Origin: Flaveria trinervia | Lineage: Eukaryota; Streptophyta; Magnoliopsida; Asterales; Asteraceae | Assembly (NCBI GenBank): GCA_025506515.1 | Contig: CM046452.1 | Location: forward strand, 102,082,559 to 102,146,558 | DNA length: 64,000 bases | Reading direction: 5' to 3' | Shown: one piece after another, positions 12,678-23,153 of the stretch | Position numbering within the stretch: position 1 is the first letter of the stretch | How the letters are laid out: the number at the start of each line of letters is the position of its first letter | Program-made: the position numbers and the translations under genes | Notes under the pieces: model-generated | Seen by the model: only the letters and a program-made list of their open reading frames with translations | The model's database searches: none | Told to the model about the DNA's origin: nothing

Positions 12678-14211
12678 CTAATTTGAGCTTTTGTTATCAT
12701 CTGTGGTTTCAAGATTCCAAGATTCAACTCCAAATACCTCTTCAATCATTGAGCCTGTGGGCAAGAAATCAGTTTTAATTCCTGCAGAAGAGAAATACCC
12801 GACATCCCACACTCTTGAATCCAAAGGGTCGAATGTAAATTCATGGTTTACCCATGAATTGTTGACTTGGCTTGTACATGGTGCACCGACTGTATCAGAT
12901 GATGTGCAGGAATCATATACAAAATCATGGCCTCCATCTCCACTTTCATCAGCAGTGGTTTTCTCTGAGGTTGAGTCAAAACTGCAGCTGTTACCTAACC
13001 TTCGTTGTTGTGAATCAATGTGATGATTCTCAATACCATTCTCGTGTTCATAAGAATCATACCCCTGTGATTCATCATCATCACTGTCAGCATTCATCGG
13101 ATCAACTCTGTTCTGCTCTGTTCTTCTACGCAGCATGAAGACATTAAAATAGTAGCTGACAATCTCTTGACTGCTGCGCGAAGGGAATTCAGCTGCAAGA
13201 TGCTTCCAGAAGTTTCTACCTGATGACACAGGATTTGAATACACAACTTCATGAAATAACTGTTCATCATCTTTGGTCCATTTCTCAGCAACCACCTCCC
13301 CCATATCACCAAACCCTAAATCCACAAAGGCTTTGAGCCCAATTCTTTCCTTTAAACTCTCTCTTGATTCTTTGATATGTTGTCTGACACATTCAGCAGA
13401 CGCAGGATTTTGACAGTGACATTCCATACTTTCACTTGCAACAGTTTCATTGTCATGTATGAATTCATCTTCAGGCATTGGGATGACAGAAGACCCCATG
13501 AATTTAAGCTCATCCCCATTACATTCATGCCATTCAGGTATGTCAGCTTGATACTCAGGTCCAACTGCGACTGGCTTTAGAGGAGAATGTTCTAGAAGGT
13601 AAGAATAGGTGCCAGAAGGCAGAGGTGGCACAGCCTCTGACATGGCATCTTCTTCACTAATCGTGCTGCTGGCCCATGATGAGGTGGAATGGCGGCCAGG
13701 AAGAGTACAATCAACATCCTTTGTGGTGCACACTGGAAGATCAGTGAAGTTGCCATTTACGAATCCTTTTTCAACTCCAGTATTTGGTTCAAAGAAGCAA
13801 CCCTCAATTTTATCTATCAAAGTATACACACTAGTTAAAATTAAGTAAAAAAATAAAACCAATACAGAAACCAACCTCGGAAACAAAATTTCTAATTAAA
13901 GACTTAAGATAGGCGAGTTTTTTGCCACCGAATCGTGAAAATCTCAACAGTATGATAAACACTAGTGCCTATAGCAAAACATGAACATGTGGAAAACTTT
14001 TTTCAGTACATAACAATAAGATTAAGTATTTACAAATGCCTGCAAAACATAAGCATTTAAAACTGAAGCTTTCCTTCCACACACCTGATCGAAGAGGCAC
14101 ATCTTCCTTAGTAAACTGCAGATAAGGGACCAAATCACAATTATGTTCCAACTTCAAGTGTTTGGGAGAAACATCATATTCCTCTTCATACAGTTGTCGT
14201 TTCTGCACCAT
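12678..14211 (-). CDS. ELM2/SANT-domain chromatin protein
   Basis: Two coding exons, 14085-14211 and 12678-13813, encode 420 residues; the junction makes Asp43. The protein has an ELM2-like segment at about 124-165, including VAVGPEYQADIPEW. A SANT/Myb-like domain follows at about 221-273, beginning WTKDDEQLFHEVV and ending YYFNVFMLRRR. In plants this combination (Arabidopsis At2g03470/At1g26580 type) is associated with histone-deacetylase complexes, where ELM2 and SANT contact the deacetylase and chromatin; that role is inferred from the family. A Cys-rich segment (C174, C176, C184) lies between the domains. The C-terminal third is acidic and Ser-rich. The start is the MVQKRQLYEEEYD methionine, just downstream of a splice acceptor (AG at 14219-14220). 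A leader intron of about 14219-14731 has a good donor (GAAG then GTATAA). The leader exon probably extends to about 15200. Confidence 0.88.
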
Positions 14212-14218
14212 GATTAAC

Positions 14219-14731
14219 CTGCAAGACAACGATCAAAGTTTTCAGTTTTGAACATTATGGAACAAGATACAGCCAACATACAAGAACCACAGTCACCCAA
14301 ATTTCTTTCAAGCAATATGTATCAAAACTATACTTAACATCATAGTTTAACTTGAAAGATTCCACTTCTGACTTCGAATAAACAAATATATGACATCAAT
14401 GAATATACTAATTTCAGAAATAAGAACAGAAGCAGCACAATTCAGGTGTTTTTTTTCCTAAAAGAAGTGCAAATGCTTATTACTAGGACTAAAGAAGTGG
14501 GTCACATGAGAATTTTAAGAAAGCTTCTGGCTTTAAGTGGTAAGGTGTAAACATAATTAATAATCTGGCAAAAAAAGAATATTACGCCGCACGTGTAAAG
14601 TCAACCCTTAAAAAACACCTCCAATATTCTACGATTAATCAACGTAAAATGCGGATTATGATCAGTAAATCTTGAATTTTGAGCGAGTAAATAATCGTGT
14701 AACTGGAAAAGAAAGGGGCTTTGATTTATAC
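14219..14731 (-). other. probable 5'-leader intron of the ELM2/SANT gene
   Basis: On the minus strand the donor GAAG/GTATAA and the acceptor TTGCAG/GTTAATCATG bracket this segment. The upstream A-rich stretch to about 15200 has no long open frame, so it would be a non-coding first exon. Inferred from signals alone. Confidence 0.55.
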
Positions 14732-15571
14732 CTTCAAGTAAATTTGAAGTGGTTGAACAAATCAATCGTTTATGACAAACTCCTGAATTTACAAAGAAAA
14801 CCCTAACCTAGATCCCCAATTTCAATGAATTCAAGAATTCGCAGAAATCGTAAATACAAAACTCCTATATATGAACGAATTTCAGAGTAACACAAAATCA
14901 AACGATTAAACAACAAGAAAGGACTCGATTCACAAACCCTAGATCGAACAAGAAAAGCGAAACACAAGAGTCAAGATCTGACAAATCCGTAAGAGGAAAC
15001 CGATTGTTTGATAAGAAAGGGATGATGGATCTGAGAGATCTGATGAGAAATCAACGAAAAACAAAACCCTACCCTAGAAACCGATTCACTCAACGGCAGG
15101 CTTTGAGAAATAGCTCAATCGATAGACGAAGACCAGAATCGAAAGAACCCTGTATCAATTTGGGGCGATAAGAGTGAATCGAAATCGAATTTAGGAATTA
15201 GGGTTTGAAAGAGAGATTTGAAAAAAAAAAATTAGGGATACGACTTGCAGGAGAAAGGTAAAGTTGTGGTCAGCGAATTTTGTAACCAGTAGTATGAACA
15301 TAACATATGAAATTACCAAAAAGGGTATGCGGTGGCTCGTAATAACCTTGTACGGCTTAGAGTTATTTCAACCCTTGTGGAGGGTGTTTTGGGTTTTATC
15401 CTTAACGCAGAAAAAACACGTTGTGGCTGCACACTTACACTTGAATATTCTATGGCAAATTGGCAACTTGGTTGAAAGATGATTTCATGATTGCTTTAAA
15501 TAAATAATAAAATAATAAACTTATCTTATAAGATTATAGATCATATTAGGTTGATTTTTTCGTATTATGCG

Positions 15572-15885
15572 TTTAAGAATGTTCATAATAGAGTTCTTAA
15601 AAGTATGTAAATGTGTTTAGTATATTATATGAAATGGTGGTTGTGAGTAAAAAAAGAAAAAATATTATTGTGGATTGATATATTTAAATAATCACCGTTC
15701 AATCCTTATAATTTTTTTAATATTTTTTATTAAAGTGGTTGTAAGTTAATGAGAGATTAAAAAAATAATAATAAGAGTATAAAAAGTAATATATAATTGA
15801 AAAGAATAGAGAAAATATAATGAATTGTAATGTAATTATATAGATAAAAATAAAAAACCAACTGTGAATGCTTTAAGCTATAGTT
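15572..15885. mobile_element. AT-rich MITE-like element, family A, copy 1
   Basis: The segment opens near AAGAATGTTCATAATAG and closes with AACTGTGAATGCTTTAA, which are imperfect inverted ends. The interior, GTGGTTGTAAGTTAATGAGA followed by an A-rich stretch, aligns by eye with 59948-60208 and partly with 20095-20200. It is non-coding and lies a few hundred bases upstream of the ELM2/SANT leader. Confidence 0.5.
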
Positions 15886-16238
15886 TAAAAAGATTACTTT
15901 ATTAAATATACCCAAGAATTAAGCACCGGTGTTTACAAAACATCGTTAGGTATGTAGTGACAGTAACATTAAAATGGTTAAGTAAATAAAATACACGTAT
16001 AAAAATTTAATTACTTGGTTCCGAAGGTCGATACATATAAAAAACAATTATATAATGGTAATAATTCTTAAACTTATTATGCAAATATATAAACAAATTA
16101 GAGGAACAATGTCTACTTCTTTCTAGCTTAACAAATAATAAAATGAGAATAAGAGATGTCATTATATCATGATAAAATGTTTCATATTGTGTTTTATATT
16201 GTTACGTGTTTTATTAATAAAGCATTAAAGCTGATTAA

Positions 16239-16865
16239 TGGGGTGTTTGTTTTTTCTGAAAAGCACTTCTGTCATCTGTCGTATGCGCAGTGCATACCAC
16301 GTGCAGACGTTAAGCTCTGTAGATTGTTTGTTTTTTGGAAAACTTTTCATTAAAAAATGTTATTCTCGAAGTTTGCGTGAATAAGACATAACATATTCAC
16401 TTATAATTTATTCTCATTCTTTAGTTTCAAAACAACATCTTCTACCCTCCTTCTTCCCCCTCACCAAAACATAACCACAGCCACCGTTGGCCACCACCGG
16501 CCACCGCAACCCTCCTGTTGCGGCGCCTTAGCAGCATGTCCCTGCCCTCCCATCGCAGCCACCATCCACCTTCACACCCTAGCAGCCCGTCACTGCCCTC
16601 CCGTCGCTGCCATCCACCTTCACGCCACCGCTCGTTGCCGCCTCATTCACGGTCGCCGCTCGTCATCGCTTCCACCTCCATAGCCGTCACCCCTTACAGC
16701 CTCTAAAATCTCAAATCTTGAGGGTAAGGTTTGTGATTTGGTCCAACTTTTTTCCTTCAAAACAAATTTTTTTTCTTGCAGATTGCAGACGTTTGGTCCA
16801 CCTATTCTTCTGTAGATGTGATCTGCAGACTGCGGATATTTTATTGTAGAAAAAAAAACAACACC
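16239..16865. mobile_element. PIF/Harbinger-like non-autonomous element with GC-rich core
   Basis: The 627-bp element is flanked by TAA on both sides (16236-16238 and 16866-16868). Its inverted ends read GGGGTGTTTGTTTTTTC on the left and, from the right, GGTGTTGTTTTTTTTTC. A 3-bp TTA/TAA duplication with GGG..TGTTTG ends is typical of PIF/Harbinger (Tourist-like) elements. The core (about 16450-16700) is a C-rich low-complexity stretch of CCACC/CTTCAC words reading as Ser/Pro/His-rich frames. It is far more GC-rich than the surroundings and has no transposase. Subterminal CTGCAGA/GCAGAC words occur at both ends. Confidence 0.65.
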
Positions 16866-17071
16866 TAAATATATCAAATCGAATATTTCGTTGGTTCAAC
16901 CGTCTTAAGGTTTATAGGGTTGGGTTCATAATTTACAAATTTCCAAAACTAAGTTTAACAGTTCGACGCATGGTTTGGGCATTCAAATATGCCATGTTAA
17001 ACAAACCAATTGTTTAACCTTTTTACATATTTTTTATTAAGAGCATTTAAAGTAGGTTTTTTTATATTTAT

Positions 17072-19937
17072 TGTAACATCCGCAACTTTTCGAGTTAAAA
17101 CCCAAAACCCGGACTCAATTTGAATTTCCATTATTAAATTATTTAATGGTTTTATGGATTAAATACAACTTTGTTGTGAATTATTTATTTAAAACAACTT
17201 GTACTAATTTACTTAGAAATAAATCTTTTCATAATGTTATAAAATTTATTAATCATTTTACTATAATTATCTAAATGGAAAAATTTTATTAAAAATTTAT
17301 TAAGTTATAAAATAACTTTTAATAAGCTTATAAAGTTTTATGAATTTACTTGTTGGAAATAAATAATTAATATAATTTATTTAGTTTAATAAGTTTAAGG
17401 TTTAAATTGTAATTTTTGAAACTTAATATAAAGCTTTTGTGCATAAAATAACAACTTTTAAAAATGCGGGGGCCAAAGTTGTAAACTAATTAAAAACAAA
17501 CCAAACCAAACTCCCCCCTTCCCGTAATTCCGGCAGCTGAGCTCCCGCGACCTCCAGATGTTTATTTTACTTCAAATTCCAACCTTTAATCGTTCCAATC
17601 GGTTCGTGTGTACTTTTCGAACTTTATGAGCACTTTAATTTGGGTTTAAATTCGACAATGGGCATCATTTAGACCGGTAACCGTCGGCCTTAGTTTCTAA
17701 CCCGTTGAAACATTAATCCCTAATAAATATCCAATTAAATACACCTGAACAATCTTTCAACTATTCCTAAACTATCTACATATTCAATTTCGCTTGAAAA
17801 ACAAACGAACACCCAAGATCAAACCTCGAACAAGTCACGAACCATAGCTAGTCGAACCCAACCTTTTCCACAATCTCACCCTCAATTAGCAAAGGGCTTT
17901 CGTTCATTGGAGTCTATAGTTTTTATCTGTGCAACGAATTGAATTATCAACATCATTTGCACATTCAACTGAACCAAGCTAGGTCGCGACCGTCTCTTCT
18001 CATTGCAACATCGATTCGAACATCTTTCTGGTAATTACACACACCCACACACTCGAATTACTATGGGAAACAAAAGCCCCATGTTTAATTCAAGTATCGA
18101 GACCGATTTCATGTTCGATTGGAATCAAATCAAACTAGGGTTCATGTTGAAATTGGGGATTTAAAACAAGTGATGTTTAAAATATTTTAAAGAGAGCTTA
18201 AAACGTAACTGGGCTTTAGCCCGACTGGTAACCACTATCACTTTCCCGCAAGGGACACGGGTTCGAACCCGGGGTCCCTTAATTCTTTTTAATTATTGAG
18301 TTTTTAATCATTTTAACTTATATAAAATATTAATATATTGTTTAATTACAATAAAAATTATTCTGTTAATAAAAATGTTTCAGAAATTATTAACTTAATT
18401 TTTAAAGATTTTTAAAACTTATAATTCTTAAATTCAATTATTTCTTTTAAAGAATTAAAAGGCTATAAAACATAAATAAGTCACTTATATGTTAAAAGTA
18501 TTTTATAGCTCAAAATTGGTTATTTTTAAAACATTTTAAATCAACGTATCACTAAAACTTTAAATAAATAATTATTCAAAAAAATTATTAATTATTCGTT
18601 TAACCATATTATTAAGATAGTTATTTCCTCTCACAATTCATATTTAATCTTTATTAATTCAATTAAATTATTTAATTCTGCTAACGTTTTATTTATTTAA
18701 ATCTTAATTATTTAAGCAATCTTATTCCTTGAGTTTATAAACGATATAATTTGTTATTATAATTTATTCTCATTTTTTTAGGTTTCGTATTATAAGACTT
18801 TTACGATAAATCATTTAAATGTTCAAACTTTATAAAATCATTCTAAATAATTTTAACGTCATTAAATAAGTATTTAATTAATTCTCTTTATTAAGTTTTA
18901 AATAATTAATTATTAATTAATTACTTCTTTTCACATATTATACCTAATTTCTATTAAATTAATAACTTAAATTGTTGAGACATTTTTCTTAAACTTAATT
19001 GATTTATATTATCTTTATTAAACCAAAAATGATTCATTATTTTTCTTAATTATTTAAACCCCCAAATTCCGATTGAAACCCTAGTTCACATCTAATCGTT
19101 AATCTTATTATTGAACCTTATTTTGAAATCAATACATTTAGGTAACTTGTAAAAAATAAATTGTTGGAGCCTCGTTTAAATTCTTATCATCACCTTATAC
19201 ATACCATGTGAGTTTCCTTGCCCCTTTTTACATTTTCACCCTATTTTAGGGTGAAACATGATACTTATACATCATACACTTATAAACGTTTGAGACTTGT
19301 AATGCACTTGCAATTCATCTGATATTTTGTCATGGTTATTTGTGTGTTGTAAGTGTTTATATGAGATACATAGTTTGTTTACAATTATTAACTATTACTA
19401 GCCTGGCGACGTCTTAGATCTTTAGGCCTGACAAGCCTATTTGGTGTTAAAGCCAAGGTATTGCCGGCTCCTGATGACGTATGCTTGTTCATCATGGGAA
19501 CCAAATAAACTTAGCCAATCTTATATACTTGTAATCAAGTCGAGGTTTGGTTGTAATGATACGTATTCTATAACCTTACTAACTTATAACCTATGACATG
19601 AATTGCTACCTGTAACCCTTTTATATATATATACATATATGTGTGTGTTTAAACCATGAAAACTCACCAAATATTTTTAGTTGACCTTTTATTTTCATCA
19701 TGTTTCAGGTTTAATGCTTGAAGATTTTTTTATGCTTATAGAGGACTTGGACTTAGATTAATTGAAAGACTTATGTTATTGGTTGTATCTTGATTGTTTG
19801 TAATTACTTATTTGTCTTGTAATATTTAATGAATAATGATATTTAATATTATTTCAACTTAATTAGTTCCATGTGCTATGAGCAGTCGTCTCCCATTTGT
19901 CCGCCCCGATAATTCCGCTGTCTGTCGGGGTGTGACA
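17072..19937. mobile_element. probable solo LTR (2.87 kb) with TTTAT target duplication
   Basis: The element begins TGTAACATCC and ends GGGGTGTGACA, so it has TG...CA ends. It is flanked by TTTAT at 17067-17071 and 19938-19942, a 5-bp duplication typical of LTR retrotransposon integration. No second LTR, primer-binding site or gag/pol coding sequence is visible inside, so a solo LTR is the simplest reading. Its length and TGTAACA... end resemble long LTRs of Tekay/Del-type chromoviruses, from memory only. The interior is very AT-rich and includes a tRNA-like segment (18210-18290). Confidence 0.7.
18210..18290 (+). other. tRNA-like segment with A and B boxes inside the LTR
   Basis: TAGCCCGACTGG (18217-18228) resembles a pol III A box and GGTTCGAACCC (18260-18270) a B box. 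Their spacing is tRNA-like, and a T-run starts near 18285. The T arm (CGGG TTCGAA CCCG) folds perfectly. No acceptor stem pairs with the 5' side, so this is not a functional tRNA gene. It may be the head of a tRNA-derived SINE or a captured tRNA fragment. Confidence 0.45.
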
Positions 19938-20233
19938 TTTATGTTAGTTTGTTTAATATTTTTAGGTAATAATTGTAAATAGTTATGAGTGGAGTTAAGA
20001 GAAAAATATATGTTCAACTTTACATGTTTTTTATTAAGAGCATTCAAAGTAGGTTATTCAAAGTAGGTTTTTATATTTATGTTAGGTTGTTTCATATATT
20101 TTAAATAATAATTATAAATGGTTATGAGTGAAGTCAAGAGAAAAATATATGTTCAACTGCACATGTGGTTGTGAATAGAAAAGTGAAAAAAATAATGATA
20201 AAAATATAAAATATGTTATTCAATTGAGAAGAA

Positions 20234-20245
20234 ATATATATATAT

Positions 20246-20297
<52 letters not shown>
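20234..20297. repeat. (TA)n microsatellite
   Basis: An interrupted TA dinucleotide tract of about 60 bases just right of the duplicated repeat. Confidence 0.95.
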
Positions 20298-20299
20298 GC

Positions 20300-21817
20300 T
20301 TTTTATTGTAATCTATAAATCTATATAAAAATATTTTTTTATCACATGTTTTTCTTCTAACTCATCTTTTTGTCACTGTCCTTCTTATACATATTTTCAA
20401 ATAATTTTCCATACAAAAAGGTATTATTATAATTTAAATATTCAAACAAATTTCTCTCTTTTATTAAAAATCAATTTTATTAATTACTACATTTCTCTCT
20501 CTTATTTAATATTTTTAAAATCAAGCTATTTTTTTAAATCTAGATTTTATTAAGGAAATTAAAAATTACATCTTTTTACTAAATTTGAAATAATAAAAAA
20601 ATAAATTTTTATATAATATTAAATTTTCAAAAACACTAAATCTTTTGAAACAAAGTATTTTAAAATGGTTATTTTTTAAAAAATTATAAAAGGTGAATTT
20701 TTAAAAACAATCTTATTAAAACAACCATAATATTTACAAACTAAAGTTTTTTAATAAACAAGAAATTTATACATAAGATTACTCATTTCTTTTTATCATT
20801 TATAATAATATTTAATCCTAATAAGATTACTTATACCATTTATAAATTAAATAATATATAATTAATAAATAAAAAAACTTATTTTTTATGTAAAACACAC
20901 TTTTATAATTATAGTTTTATTAAATAAAAAATACAACAAAGTTTTTTTATAAAAATTATTTTTCTTAAAACAAAATATTTAAAAACCATACTTTTTTGTG
21001 AAACAAAAGTTTAATAAATTTAAATTATTGTTTATTTACTTAAAGTAGCTACTTATACATAATTATAATTATAGTTTTTCTTAAGACATGGTTTTATAAT
21101 TCATAAATTTAATATTTTTAAATAATAGGGTCATGGTTATGGCGTTGGACAAAAAGCAGATGATTTCGACGAGGGAAGAAAACCCTTATTTTTTATTACT
21201 AATTATTTAATATTTTATTTATTTAACACATGTAATACACAAGATACTAACCTAGTTATAAGTATAGATATAAGAAATCTGATGTGAATGCTTTAATAGA
21301 ATACATAGTTATTTATACGTATAATATTCAGTAGTCATCTTTATAAGTAAAAGAATTTATACAAACCAACTATATTACAAATGCAAACAAAAAAGCTGGT
21401 TTAAACTGTCAAATCAAACCATTTTTACCGGTGCGACTGACCCAACAATCCAAACGTTATTTTCTAAAGGGTAGTTAGCAATTCGATGAACAATTATATA
21501 TAATAGTAATTATCAACTTATTTATGTATTATAAGTTGTATTAAGTTTTAAAAGGTTGTATACAATTTTGTCTTTTTCTTTCTTTTAAGTTTTAACCTCA
21601 ATACTTTTATATTTTTTTTACCATTTAACCCTTATATTTTTACACTTTCAACTTTGGTTCTCTATGTTTATCATCTTTAACAAACTTTTCGTTTCACGTT
21701 TTGGTTTAAATTTTACGAGTTAACACGCCACAACATGTGCGTGCAGTTCAACATATTTACGTCTATTTTTTCCCGTTTAACGGTCACGTCATAGTGAACA
21801 AATCTTAGATTAACTTA
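20300..21817. other. very AT-rich spacer
   Basis: Long A and T runs, no open frame of note and no recognised gene. The word GATGTGAATGCTTTAA at about 21281-21296 matches the right terminus of family A MITE-like elements, so part of this stretch may be such an element extending from about 20019. Confidence 0.5.
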
Positions 21818-22599
21818 GGGACTGTTTGATAAAACTGACTCAGTAAGATCTGACTGAGTAGAAGCTGACCCAGTAAGAAGTTCTGACTGAGTTTGCATAT
21901 GACTGAAACTTGACTGTTTGATTTAGTATCTAACCGACTCTGCTGAACGAGAAAAATAAACCAACTACTTTTCTCTAACTTTCCAAACATTATTTGAAAC
22001 ACACAAAATAGAATTAAAACGCTCTAACAATCAAACTTTTATTTTAACCATTCTTTAACACCACCTCTAAACTCACCTAACCACTGATATAAATTCCCAA
22101 GTCATCATCTTCTTCAATCACCCCTCTTCACCTTGTTTCAATCATCTTCCCCGATTCTCTATGTTCATTCAACATCCACACTCATTCACGACCTCCGATC
22201 ACCATGGATATTGCAGACCTCAATCTCATCGGTGATTTCGAAGCTGACATGAACACCACCGCCACCAAGGGGAGCCACGACCAGAGAAGGGAGTCGCGCA
22301 AGGGAGGGGGACGACTGAACTTGAGTCGCGTGGGGGAGGGAGTCGGGCAGGGGAGGGAGTCGCGCACGGGAGGGGGTCGACCGAAATTGAGTCGTGCAGG
22401 GGAGGGGGTCGGCCGAACCTGGGTCGCGCAGGGGAGGGGGGATCGATGCAGGGGTGGGGTGAGTCAGCATTACGATAATTCAGGTCCGGGTCAGATGTTT
22501 TGACCCGGTCAACTCGTGTTTTACGCACATCAAACAGACAGACTGGCTGAGTCAACCGGTCAGCCGGGTCAGCCGAGTCAGCCAAAATCAAACACCCCC
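21818..22599. mobile_element. PIF/Harbinger-like non-autonomous element with GC-rich minisatellite, copy 1
   Basis: The 782-bp element is flanked by TTA at 21815-21817 and 22600-22602. Its ends are GGGACTGTTTGAT on the left and, read inward from the right, GGGGGTGTTTGAT. Next comes a shared subterminal CTGACTC(A/G)G word on both sides. The core (about 22270-22450) is a G-rich tandem array of roughly 32-bp units built on GAGTCGCGCAGGGGAGGGGG. Open frames through it are a by-product of the array lacking stop codons. No transposase is present. The right subterminal region has multiple GGTCAGCC/GAGTCAGCC words. Confidence 0.75.
22270..22450. repeat. G-rich minisatellite, ~32-bp unit, about 5 copies
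   Basis: Units start GAGTCGCGCA or GAGTCGTGCA, continue GGGGAGGGGGTCG and end ACCGAAATT or a similar sequence. Copies differ at several positions. The array lies wholly inside the element at 21818-22599. Confidence 0.75.
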
Positions 22600-23153
22600 T
22601 TAGTTATTGTTTCTAATATTTTACTTTTCACGTGTAGGGTTCAATATTTTTACGTCTACTTCCGTTCAGTTTTAATACACGTTTTAATTGAAGCCCCTTT
22701 CATACCGAAAGGCACGCTGGGTTTTTCCGAAATGTCACCGTCATCAAACCCATCCCATTATGCAACACTAGTTATTTATAAATACCAACCGAACCATCAA
22801 ACGATCACACAGAGGGTTACAATGAAAGGTACAGAACCTAGTAAAATATTTTCTATTAAAAAACTGTAGACATCAAACAGTCAGTTAATTAAACACAAAT
22901 AATAATATCACCACCTTTGATCCTCACAGTGAGCCAATTGAGCCTGAAACTTTAAAAAAGAAAACAGAGCACAATTTTGATGGCCTTTACATATGACAAC
23001 GGATATGTTATAATTTGTCAGCAATTATTCATATTTACTGCACACTTATGTAAGCAACAACAACAATTGTACACCTTTCAGAAAATACAAATATAACAAA
23101 TCATAGATCGACACCCTCATCAAGGCCTTTAGAACTGATCATCACATTTGAAT

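Larger units (their letters stand above)
17021..20158. repeat. tandemly duplicated ~140-bp repeat, first copy interrupted by an LTR
   Basis: Copy 1 is split: its left part is about 17021-17071 and its right part about 19938-20017. Copy 2 is continuous at about 20019-20158. Both run from TTTACAT(A/G)TTTTTTATTAAG through AAAGTAGGTT and ATATTTATGTTAG to AAATATATGTTCAAC. Removing the insertion restores collinearity between the copies. The repeat also resembles family A elements. Confidence 0.75.

Noticed and set aside
22516..22869. 117-codon open frame
   Set aside because: It crosses the right boundary of the Harbinger-like element and resembles no protein.
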